Source: Candidatus Epulonipiscium sp. (GTDB taxonomy: Bacteria; Bacillota; Clostridia; Lachnospirales; Defluviitaleaceae). From it: 47,864 nt of DNA. A program made the translations under genes and the position numbers. A model generated the notes under the pieces. It had not been told where the DNA came from. It made no database searches and saw nothing but the letters and a program-made list of their open reading frames with translations. Positions 1 through 6,874 of this stretch are shown piece by piece. The number at the start of each line of letters is the position of its first letter. Within the stretch, counting starts at the first letter, position 1. The stretch spans positions 1 to 47,864 of the forward strand of contig JAAYPH010000114.1 in assembly GCA_012519955.1 (NCBI GenBank). Direction: 5' to 3'.

Positions 1-1
1 C

Positions 2-130
2 ATTGATTATGGAAAGATGATTAAAGAGTGGGCAGAGGGCAAAACTGTAGAGTCTCAAATGGGTCAATTTAAACCTAATCTTCTAATGTTAAGATATGAT
101 GATGCAATTTTTATAGTAGATAATAAATAA
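2..130 (+). CDS. C-terminal end of an unidentified protein (truncated by the window edge)
   Basis: An open frame runs in from the left edge and stops at TAA 128-130, leaving 42 residues that end in LLMLRYDDAIFIVDNK. Good codon use in the same A+T-rich style as the next genes and a terminator hairpin directly after the stop support a real gene end. The residues match no family I can name. Because the next genes make nonulosonic acid and flagellar parts, a role in flagellin modification is possible, but nothing in the sequence proves it. Confidence 0.55.
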   Translation: MDYGKMIKEWAEGKTVESQMGQFKPNLLMLRYDDAIFIVDNK

Positions 131-159
131 GTCAATTACATTTGTAGTTGGCTTTTTTT
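131..159 (+). terminator. Intrinsic terminator after the truncated gene
   Basis: GTCAATTAC (131-139) pairs with GTAGTTGGC (144-152) over nine positions, two of them G-U, around a four-base loop. A run of seven T follows (153-159). It starts immediately after the upstream stop codon, so it separates that gene from the sugar cluster. Confidence 0.75.
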
Positions 160-165
160 AATGTA

Positions 166-193
166 TAATTATTAGAAAGATTATTTACGATAA
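166..193 (+). promoter_or_regulatory. Candidate sigma-D (sigma-28) promoter for the sugar cluster
   Basis: TAAT (166-169), a 16-base spacer and TACGATAA (186-193) match the motility sigma factor consensus TAAA-N15/16-GCCGATAA/T at 3 of 4 and 6 of 8 positions. It lies 35 bases before the first ATG of the cluster and follows the terminator at 131-159. Better matches before flaG and fliS make it more credible. A weak sigma-A type -10 (TATAAT, 164-169) overlaps it without a good -35. Confidence 0.4.
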
Positions 194-227
194 CATTAGT
201 AGAAATATTTTACTAGGAGGAAATTAT

Positions 228-1274
228 ATGAGGAGCATTTCCATTGGAAATAGATTAATTGGTGAAGACAGTTCTTGTTTTATCATTGCAGAGGCAGGGA
301 GCAATCATGACAGAGATTTAGGACAAGCAAAAAAACTTATTGATGTAGCGGTAGAAGCAGGGGCAGATGCAGTTAAATTTCAAACATTCACAGCAGATAA
401 AATTGCTGCAAATACTTCTCATCCAATTATGAAACTTGGAAACGAATATGAAGGGGTTCCAACTTTATATGAATTATATAAAGGTTTAGAGCTTCCAAGA
501 GAGTGGCAAAGAGAATTAAAGGAGTATGCTGATAAAAAGGGAATTATTTTTTTATCCACGCCTTTTGACTATGATGCCGTTGAAGAGTTAGAAGAATTAG
601 GCATGGAAGCTTACAAGATTGCTTCTTTTGAAATGGTGGATATACCTTTCCTTAGATATATTGCTAAAAAGAATAAGCCTATTATTCTTTCAACAGGCAT
701 GGCTAATCTAGGAGAGATAGAAGATGCTTTAAATGCAATTTATGAGCAGGGGAATAATCAAGTCATTTTATTACACTGTGGGATTAGTTATCCTATGCCT
801 GTAGGAGAGGTAAATTTAGCAGCAATGGATACGATGAAGTCTGCTTTTCAACTCCCGGTTGGATATTCTGATCATACTTTGGGTATTGCTATACCCATTG
901 CTGCTGTAGCAAGAGGTGCTAAGGTAATAGAGAAGCACTTTACCCTGGATAGAAACCTAAAAGGACCCGATCATAAATTTGCGATTGAGCCGGATGAATT
1001 AAAAGCTATGGTAAAAGGCATTAGAGATGCTGAAAAAGCTATTGGTTCTTCTATTAAGGGATTAGCTCATACAGAAAGATTACATCACCAAAGAGGACGT
1101 AGAAGTATTTTTGCTAAAATGGATATTCCAAAAGGTACTATAATAACAGAAGATATGCTGGCAGTACTTAGACCGGGTGTTGGACTTATGCCAAAATACT
1201 TTGATATTGTAGTGGGCAGAGAAGCCAGAAAAGATATTAAAAAGAATGAACCAATTACTTGGGAAGTTATTTAG
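228..1274 (+). CDS. NeuB-family nonulosonic acid synthase (sialic/legionaminic/pseudaminic type)
   Basis: Condenses a 6-deoxy-hexosamine or ManNAc-type sugar with phosphoenolpyruvate to give a nine-carbon nonulosonic acid, in the cytoplasm. The 348 residues are full length for the family: an N-terminal TIM-barrel synthase domain (about 15-270) and a C-terminal SAF (antifreeze-like) domain (about 285-345). Visible motifs are AEAGSNH (21-27), KFQTF (50-54), STPFD (110-114), GYSDHT (212-217) and EKHFTLD (235-241); His216 and His237 fit the metal-binding histidines of NeuB. The AEAGSNH opening looks more like NeuB/LegI than typical PseI, but the neighbouring PseC- and PseG-like genes favour pseudaminic acid, so the exact product is open. 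The start ATG has AGGAGG at 215-220. Confidence 0.88.
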   Translation: MRSISIGNRLIGEDSSCFIIAEAGSNHDRDLGQAKKLIDVAVEAGADAVKFQTFTADKIAANTSHPIMKLGNEYEGVPTLYELYKGLELPREWQRELKEYADKKGIIFLSTPFDYDAVEELEELGMEAYKIASFEMVDIPFLRYIAKKNKPIILSTGMANLGEIEDALNAIYEQGNNQVILLHCGISYPMPVGEVNLAAMDTMKSAFQLPVGYSDHTLGIAIPIAAVARGAKVIEKHFTLDRNLKGPDHKFAIEPDELKAMVKGIRDAEKAIGSSIKGLAHTERLHHQRGRRSIFAKMDIPKGTIITEDMLAVLRPGVGLMPKYFDIVVGREARKDIKKNEPITWEVI

Positions 1275-1292
1275 TGAAAGAAGGGTTATAAT

Positions 1293-2030
1293 ATGGGGAA
1301 TGGCGTAATTTGCATTATTCAAGCCAGAATGGGATCTGAGCGATTGCCGGGTAAAGTTATTAAAGAGATTAAAGGTATTCCTATGATTGTGCACATATTA
1401 AATCGATTAAATCAATCTAGTAAAATCGAAAAAACAATTGTTGCTACTTCTACCAATTCTGAAAATGATCAACTGGTTGAAATAGTAGAGAATGCAGGAG
1501 GAACTATTTTTAGAGGCTCGGAAGATGATGTGTTAAAGAGATATGTTGATGCAGCAGAACAGTTTGAAGGAGAATATATTATAAGAGTTACTGGGGATTG
1601 TCCTTTGATTAGTGCAGAAGTGATTGATACATTAATTGATAAATTTTTAGAGGCAAAAGTAGACTACATGAGAGTTGATGTCCCTAATACCTTTGCCAGA
1701 GGCTTCGATGCAGAGATATTTACAAAAGAAGCTCTTATAAAAGCCCATAAAGAAGCCACAGAAGCAAGATACAGAGAACATGTAACCTTATATATGTATG
1801 AGCATCCAGAGGAGTTTACTATTGAAAAGATGGAGGCAGAGGAAAGCTGGAATAGACCCAACTATAGATTATGTGTAGACACTAAAGAAGATTTTGAGGT
1901 TGTAGAAAAAATATATGATGCCTTATATGATGACAATTCACATTTTACTATAGATGATATTATTTCATATTTAGATAATCATCCTGAAGTTTCAAACATA
2001 AATCAGTCTATCATTCAAAAAGATGTATAG
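1293..2030 (+). CDS. spsF: SpsF/NeuA-type cytidylyltransferase
   Basis: Expected to activate the nonulosonic acid with CTP, giving the CMP-sugar donor for glycosylation. The 245-residue protein begins with the signature IIQARMGSERLPGK (8-21), the nucleotide-binding loop of the CTP_transf_3 fold shared by NeuA, PseF and SpsF. The later VTGDCPLI segment carries the metal-binding aspartate region. It starts 18 bases after the synthase stop, in an operon. Many proteins of this subfamily are annotated only as glycosyltransferase/cytidylyltransferase, so CMP-sugar synthesis is an inference from the motif and from its position between a synthase and a glycosyltransferase. Confidence 0.82.
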   Translation: MGNGVICIIQARMGSERLPGKVIKEIKGIPMIVHILNRLNQSSKIEKTIVATSTNSENDQLVEIVENAGGTIFRGSEDDVLKRYVDAAEQFEGEYIIRVTGDCPLISAEVIDTLIDKFLEAKVDYMRVDVPNTFARGFDAEIFTKEALIKAHKEATEARYREHVTLYMYEHPEEFTIEKMEAEESWNRPNYRLCVDTKEDFEVVEKIYDALYDDNSHFTIDDIISYLDNHPEVSNINQSIIQKDV

Positions 2031-2062
2031 GAATTTTACTAAAATTTCTGAGGAGGACTCTA

Positions 2063-3241
2063 ATGGCTAGAATTGTATTATTAAAAGGACAATCTCAGTA
2101 TAATGTGCTTAGAATATTTATTGATTATTTAGGTAAAGCCTTTAAACAATTAGGTGATGAGGTATTTATTATAGATTTAATGAAATCTCAATGGACAAAA
2201 GATTTACAAGATGTATTTTCCCAGGCCTGTGATTTTGCATTTGCATTCAATTGTATTGGAGTAGACTTAGAGGCAAATAATGAGCTTTTATTTAATCTTA
2301 CTAATACTGCTTATGTTGGCTGTTTAGTAGACCATCCAATTTATCACCTTCAAAGAATTAATACTAATTTGAATAAACTTATTTTAACTTGTGTAGATTA
2401 CTCTCATATTGAATTTCTATGTACATATTACCCTCTCAAAAGAGCCGCATTTTTACCTCATGGAGGAAGTATTAAAGAAGGAAATCCTAAAGACCAAAGA
2501 GTTCGAGAGATCGATGTGTTATTTGGAGGAAGTTTTAAAGATCCCAACCTAATCCGTAATGAGTGGTTAATTTTACCTAAAACCGTTATTTCCATAATGG
2601 ATGAAGCGGTAGAATATTTATTAGCTAATCCAGATAAATCATTAGAAGGAGGATTTAAGTTTGTACTCCAATCAAAAAATTTTTATGGAGAGTACGGAAT
2701 ATTAATGAATAATCCTGTATTTCTACAATTGGTGGATGGCTATGTAAGGAGTTATCGTAGATATAGGTGTATTGAAGAATTAATTAAATCTGGAATAGAA
2801 ATAGATTTTTATGGTTCACTTAGATGGGAAAAGAATCCTTTTGAAAAGTATAAAAATTTTAGAATTCATAATTCTGTTGGATTCAATGAAATGCTTTCTT
2901 TAATGGGGAATTCTAAATGCGTTTTAAATGTACTTCCTAATTTTAATAATGGTTCTCATGAAAGAATCTTTACTTCCATGCTTCAAGGAGCGATTTCTGT
3001 AACAGATAGCAATCCATATTTAGAAAAACAATTTAATGACAAAGAAGATCTCCTCTTTTATTCTTGGGATAAAATAGAGCTCTTACCGGAACAAATCAAA
3101 GATATTTTAGCAGATGAAGAAAAAAGAAACTATATTGCTTTAAATGGGATGCAAAAAGCAAAAGAAAATCATACTTGGCTGCAAAGAGCAAAGAAAATTA
3201 AAGAGTTAGTGGAAATAAGCAATGTATTTAAGACCACTTGA
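2063..3241 (+). CDS. CgeB-like glycosyltransferase
   Basis: A 392-residue protein that resembles the CgeB/glycosyl-transferase family 1-like group. The C-terminal half has the donor-binding pattern NSKCVLNVLPNF, then NGSHERIFTSMLQGAISVTD, followed by a DLLFYSWD-like stretch. No signal peptide or membrane segment is visible, so it should act in the cytoplasm, where flagellin is glycosylated before export. It lies inside the nonulosonic acid operon, with GAGGAGG before the ATG. The likely job is transfer of the CMP-activated sugar to flagellin or to another sugar; donor and acceptor cannot be read from the sequence. Confidence 0.72.
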   Translation: MARIVLLKGQSQYNVLRIFIDYLGKAFKQLGDEVFIIDLMKSQWTKDLQDVFSQACDFAFAFNCIGVDLEANNELLFNLTNTAYVGCLVDHPIYHLQRINTNLNKLILTCVDYSHIEFLCTYYPLKRAAFLPHGGSIKEGNPKDQRVREIDVLFGGSFKDPNLIRNEWLILPKTVISIMDEAVEYLLANPDKSLEGGFKFVLQSKNFYGEYGILMNNPVFLQLVDGYVRSYRRYRCIEELIKSGIEIDFYGSLRWEKNPFEKYKNFRIHNSVGFNEMLSLMGNSKCVLNVLPNFNNGSHERIFTSMLQGAISVTDSNPYLEKQFNDKEDLLFYSWDKIELLPEQIKDILADEEKRNYIALNGMQKAKENHTWLQRAKKIKELVEISNVFKTT

Positions 3242-3255
3242 AAGTAGGTTAAACG

Positions 3256-4236
3256 ATGAAAATTCTAATTCGCGCAGATGGAGGCAAAACCATAGGCATG
3301 GGGCATATTATGAGAACCTTAGTACTTGCTGAGGAATTAAAACAATTTGCAGAGGTATCCTATGTTTGTTTAGAAGGAGAAGAATTTGACTTAGGTGTTA
3401 GTTATTTAAAACAAAATGGATATGCCGTACTCCGATTTTCCAAAGAAGAGCTGTTAAATAGACTTAAAGACATAGCCTATGATTGTATAATTGTTGATAG
3501 CTACAATGTAGATGTTAGCTTCTTTAAAAGTTTAAAAAGAAAAGGAACCCTTTTGGGCTATATTGATGATTTAAAGCAAGAAGAATATCCCGTTGATTTT
3601 ATCATTAATCAAAACCCCTATGCCTTAGATTTAAGCTATAGAAAAGAAAAATATATGAAAACCTTTTTAGGTCTTCAATATGTTTTATTAAGAAAAGAGT
3701 TTCAAAATCAGGCTAAAAGACACATAAATCCTGTATGTAAAGATATTTTGGTGACTGTAGGAGGCTCTGACATCAATAGAATTACAGAAAAAATTATTTT
3801 AAATATACTTAAAGGTGAACTTGATGTAAATCTTCATGTAGTGATTGGACCGGCTTTTCCCAAGAAATATTTAGAGACATTCAATCAACCTAGAGTTAAA
3901 CTTTATCATAATCCCACTATGTCTGATTTAATGAAAAGATGTGATTTGGCTATTTCAGCCTGTGGTTCTACAGTATATGAATTAGCAGCCTGTGGCACAC
4001 CTGCCATAGGCATTGTAGTAGCAGATAATCAAATCATGGCATCTGAAAAACTAAAACAATTAGGTATTATTAAAGCATCCAATATTGAAAATATATTTGA
4101 TTCAATCAAGAAAATGACTTATGAAAAAAGATTAGAGATGTCAGCTAAGGGACAAGAATTAGTTGACGGGTTGGGAGCTAAGCGTTTAGCTTCCGAAATA
4201 TTCAATCTGATCAACGAAAGAATAACAGGAGTGTGA
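3256..4236 (+). CDS. pseG: PseG/SpsG-like UDP-sugar hydrolase
   Basis: PseG removes UDP from UDP-2,4-diacetamido-2,4,6-trideoxy-altropyranose to give the free sugar used by the nonulosonic acid synthase. The 326-residue protein opens with RADGGKTIGMGHIMR (6-20). His17 lies at the position of the catalytic histidine known in Campylobacter PseG. The C-terminal half has VGGSD and the GT-B style sugar-nucleotide pocket SACGSTVYELAACGTPAIG. It starts 14 bases after the glycosyltransferase and ends 4 bases before the aminotransferase, so the operon is tight. Legionaminic-type LegG is an alternative, but the PseC-like neighbour favours PseG. Confidence 0.83.
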   Translation: MKILIRADGGKTIGMGHIMRTLVLAEELKQFAEVSYVCLEGEEFDLGVSYLKQNGYAVLRFSKEELLNRLKDIAYDCIIVDSYNVDVSFFKSLKRKGTLLGYIDDLKQEEYPVDFIINQNPYALDLSYRKEKYMKTFLGLQYVLLRKEFQNQAKRHINPVCKDILVTVGGSDINRITEKIILNILKGELDVNLHVVIGPAFPKKYLETFNQPRVKLYHNPTMSDLMKRCDLAISACGSTVYELAACGTPAIGIVVADNQIMASEKLKQLGIIKASNIENIFDSIKKMTYEKRLEMSAKGQELVDGLGAKRLASEIFNLINERITGV

Positions 4237-4240
4237 CAAA

Positions 4241-5401
4241 ATGAGAGATGATTTTTTACCCTATGGGCGTCAGTGGATTGATGAAGACGATATACAGGCT
4301 GTGATCAATGTATTAAAAAGCGATTATTTAACCACAGGCCCGGCTATTGAGGAGTTTGAAAATCAATTAAAGACGATTACAGGCGCTAAATATGCAGTAG
4401 CAATATCCAATGGAACAGCAGCTCTTCACGCTGCTTGTTTTGCAGCGGGGATCGGTGAGGGAGACGAAGTTATTACGACGCCAATGACCTTTGCCGCTAC
4501 TTCCAATGCAGTACTTTATTGCGGTGGGACCCCCGTTTTTGCTGATATAAACCCGGAAACCTATAATATTGATCCGAAAGATATCAGAAGAAAAATCACA
4601 AATAAAACAAAGGGAATTATACCCGTTCATTATACAGGACAGCCCTGCGATATGGATGAGATTATGCAAATCGCCAAAGAACACAATCTGATTGTCATAG
4701 AAGACGCTGCCCATGCCCTGGGAGCAGAATACAAGGGAAGAAAAATTGGAAGCATCGGGGATATGACAACCTTTAGCTTTCATCCTGTTAAGCCTGTTAC
4801 AACCGGAGAAGGGGGAGCCATAACAACCAATGATGAAGAACTGTATCAAAAATTAATGCTCTTTCGATCCCATGGCATTACAAGGGATAGGGAGATGCTT
4901 TTAAATGATAACGCAGCATGGTATTACGAACAGCATGTCTTAGGATACAATTATAGAATGACGGATATTCAAGCGGCTCTTGGCTGCAGCCAGCTTAATA
5001 AACTGGAAAGTTTCCTTCAAAAAAGAAGAGAATATGCCGAGATGTATAATGAAGCGTTTAAAGACCTTGATGGTGTCATTATTCAAAAGCAGCTGAATGA
5101 TACGCTATCCGGATGGCATCTCTATGTTCTTCAACTCGATACGGATAAAATAAGACCGGATAGAAGAGTAATATTCGATGAATTACGTATTCATAATATA
5201 GGGGTTAATGTCCATTATATTCCTGTGTATTACCATCCTTATTATCAAAAGCTAGGTTATAAAAAGGGCCTATGCCCAAATGCAGAAAAGCTTTATGATA
5301 GAATTATTACACTACCGCTATTTCCTAAGATGTCAAAAGAAGATATAATGTATGTAATAAAGATAGTAAAAGAATTAGTCGATACTTATAGAGTAGGATA
5401 A
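4241..5401 (+). CDS. pseC: PseC-like UDP-4-keto sugar aminotransferase (DegT/DnrJ/EryC1/StrS family)
   Basis: PLP-dependent sugar aminotransferase that adds the 4-amino group to a UDP-4-keto-6-deoxy-N-acetylhexosamine in pseudaminic acid synthesis. The 386-residue length is typical. Motifs include SNGTAALHAA (57-66), the PLP-contacting IEDAAHALGA (153-162) and HPVKPVTTGEGG (181-192), whose Lys184 should form the Schiff base; this last motif is characteristic of PseC. By eye its codons are slightly richer in G and C than those of the genes before it. It begins 4 bases after pseG. A perfect hairpin with the stop codon in its loop lies at 5390-5410. Confidence 0.88.
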   Translation: MRDDFLPYGRQWIDEDDIQAVINVLKSDYLTTGPAIEEFENQLKTITGAKYAVAISNGTAALHAACFAAGIGEGDEVITTPMTFAATSNAVLYCGGTPVFADINPETYNIDPKDIRRKITNKTKGIIPVHYTGQPCDMDEIMQIAKEHNLIVIEDAAHALGAEYKGRKIGSIGDMTTFSFHPVKPVTTGEGGAITTNDEELYQKLMLFRSHGITRDREMLLNDNAAWYYEQHVLGYNYRMTDIQAALGCSQLNKLESFLQKRREYAEMYNEAFKDLDGVIIQKQLNDTLSGWHLYVLQLDTDKIRPDRRVIFDELRIHNIGVNVHYIPVYYHPYYQKLGYKKGLCPNAEKLYDRIITLPLFPKMSKEDIMYVIKIVKELVDTYRVG

Positions 5402-5410
5402 TCCTACTCT
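5390..5410 (+). terminator. Perfect hairpin spanning the pseC stop codon
   Basis: AGAGTAGGA (5390-5398) pairs perfectly with TCCTACTCT (5402-5410); the three-base loop TAA is the stop codon of the aminotransferase. The following TTATATTT is only a weak U-tract, so this may be a partial terminator or an mRNA-stabilising hairpin that sets a lower level for the next gene. Confidence 0.5.
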
Positions 5411-5435
5411 TTATATTTGATAAGGAGTGAGTATT

Positions 5436-6383
5436 TTGAATATATTAGTAACCGGTGGAGCAGGCTTTATTGGAAGATGGGTTGTAAGAAAACTATTACA
5501 TGATTCCCATAATGTCTGGGTTTTAGATGACTTATCCAATGGCAGAGAAGAAAATCTTAAAGAATTTATAAATCATCCAAACTTTAAAGCATTTATCAAG
5601 GGAGATATTAAGGATAATCAAATACTTGAACACCTATTTAATAATAAATTTAATATTTGCTACCATTTAGGGGCTAGTATCAATGTTCAAGACAGCATTG
5701 ACGATCCTAAAACTACTTTTGATAACGATGTGATAGGAACTTTTAATGTACTTGAGCAGTGCAAAAAAAATAATACCAAGATGGTCTTTATGAGTACCTG
5801 TATGGTTTATGACAGAGCTAATGATGAAACCGGCATCACAGAGCTTCATCCGACCAAACCTGCTTCTCCTTATGCAGGAAGCAAGATTGCAGGAGAGAAT
5901 ATGGTGCTTTCCTATTGGTATGCTTACAAACTCCCAACAGTAGTCGTAAGACCGTTTAACACCTATGGACCATTCCAAAAAACAGGGGGAGAAGGGGGAG
6001 TAATCGCTATCTTCCTTAAAAAGGCTTTAAAAGGAGAAGAACTATTGATCTATGGAACAGGAGATCAAACACGGGATTTCTTATATGTAGAGGACTGTGC
6101 AGAGTTTGTTGTACAGGCAGGATACAGTGATAAAGTAAACGGAGAAATTATTAATGCTGGTTTAGGACGTGATATATCCATTAATGACTTAGCGTTATTA
6201 ATTGCAGAAGATGAAAAGAAAATAGAACATGTTCCCCATATTCATCCTCAAAGTGAAATTATGAAGCTGCTTTGCAATTATAATAAAGCCAATCGTCTTC
6301 TTGGATGGAAACCAAATCACTCTCTGGAATCTGGTATTGCTAAAACAAAAAGTTGGATTAAAGAGAATGCTCATCTGATATAG
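5436..6383 (+). CDS. NAD-dependent epimerase/dehydratase (extended SDR)
   Basis: A nucleotide-sugar short-chain dehydrogenase/reductase of 315 residues. It has the Rossmann motif TGGAGFIG (6-13), the active-site pair Y146xxxK150 in PYAGSK, the preceding Ser/Thr in STCMVYD, and the substrate-loop motifs RPFNTYGP and QTRDFLYVED. The STCMVYD loop lacks the Asp-Glu pair seen in RmlB-type 4,6-dehydratases, so a 4-epimerase is somewhat more likely. I chose TTG 5436 because AAGGAG (5422-5427) lies at normal distance; the in-frame GTG at 5427 overlaps the ribosome site. It is last in the sugar cluster; its substrate is unknown. Confidence 0.8.
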   Translation: MNILVTGGAGFIGRWVVRKLLHDSHNVWVLDDLSNGREENLKEFINHPNFKAFIKGDIKDNQILEHLFNNKFNICYHLGASINVQDSIDDPKTTFDNDVIGTFNVLEQCKKNNTKMVFMSTCMVYDRANDETGITELHPTKPASPYAGSKIAGENMVLSYWYAYKLPTVVVRPFNTYGPFQKTGGEGGVIAIFLKKALKGEELLIYGTGDQTRDFLYVEDCAEFVVQAGYSDKVNGEIINAGLGRDISINDLALLIAEDEKKIEHVPHIHPQSEIMKLLCNYNKANRLLGWKPNHSLESGIAKTKSWIKENAHLI

Positions 6384-6408
6384 GTCATATTAGCTATAAG
6401 ATAGTATA

Positions 6409-6436
6409 TAAATCCTAAAAAGAAAAATGACGATAC
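6409..6436 (+). promoter_or_regulatory. Sigma-D (sigma-28) type promoter for flaG-fliD
   Basis: TAAA (6409-6412), a 16-base spacer and GACGATAC (6429-6436) match TAAA-N15/16-GCCGATAA at 4 of 4 and 6 of 8 positions. It lies 40 bases before the flaG ATG, in the only gap between the sugar genes and the flagellar genes. Confidence 0.55.
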
Positions 6437-6476
6437 ATAGATATAGATAAAGAAATTGTCGTCGGAGGGATTTAAT

Positions 6477-6863
6477 ATGAAAATAGAAAGCAATGCTCAA
6501 TCGGCACATATGCCTATGCCTACTGCTCAAACGATGAATAACGAAATGATTGGCAGAGATAAAAAGAATCCAGTCGTTGATAAAAATATTGACTTGCTTG
6601 AATACAAACAAGCCTATCCGGAGTACCAACCTACTATTGCAGAGAAGACTGTCATTGAAGCTATTGAAAAAGCAAATAAAAAATTAAGTGGTGTAATGGC
6701 TGAATTTGAATTCTCAATCCATGACGAGACAAAACAAATTATGGTGAAAGTAATTAACAAAGACACAAAAGAAGTTATTCGTGAAATACCTCCAGAAAAG
6801 ACATTGGACATGGTAGCCCACCTTTGGGAAATGGCAGGTATTATAGTTGATGAAAAAAGATAA
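6477..6863 (+). CDS. flaG: Flagellar protein FlaG
   Basis: A 128-residue protein ending in the FlaG domain (about 55-128): a lysine-rich helix with NKKLSGVMAEFEFSIHD, then IMVKVIN, and the hallmark VIREIPPEKTLDM. FlaG proteins are found next to fliD and affect filament length or assembly; their exact role is not settled. The start is ATG 6477, seven bases after GGAGGG (6464-6469); an upstream TTG at 6456 precedes the ribosome site and is unlikely. It runs closely into fliD (11 bases) and shares the promoter at 6409. Confidence 0.88.
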   Translation: MKIESNAQSAHMPMPTAQTMNNEMIGRDKKNPVVDKNIDLLEYKQAYPEYQPTIAEKTVIEAIEKANKKLSGVMAEFEFSIHDETKQIMVKVINKDTKEVIREIPPEKTLDMVAHLWEMAGIIVDEKR

Positions 6864-6874
6864 GGAGGGATACT

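Noticed and set aside
164..169. Sigma-A promoter before the sugar cluster
   Set aside because: TATAAT is present but no acceptable -35 lies 16-18 bases upstream; the sigma-D reading fits better.
4367..4849. A 160-codon minus-strand frame inside pseC
   Set aside because: Antisense to conserved aminotransferase motifs, with unlikely composition (many Cys and His) for a real protein.
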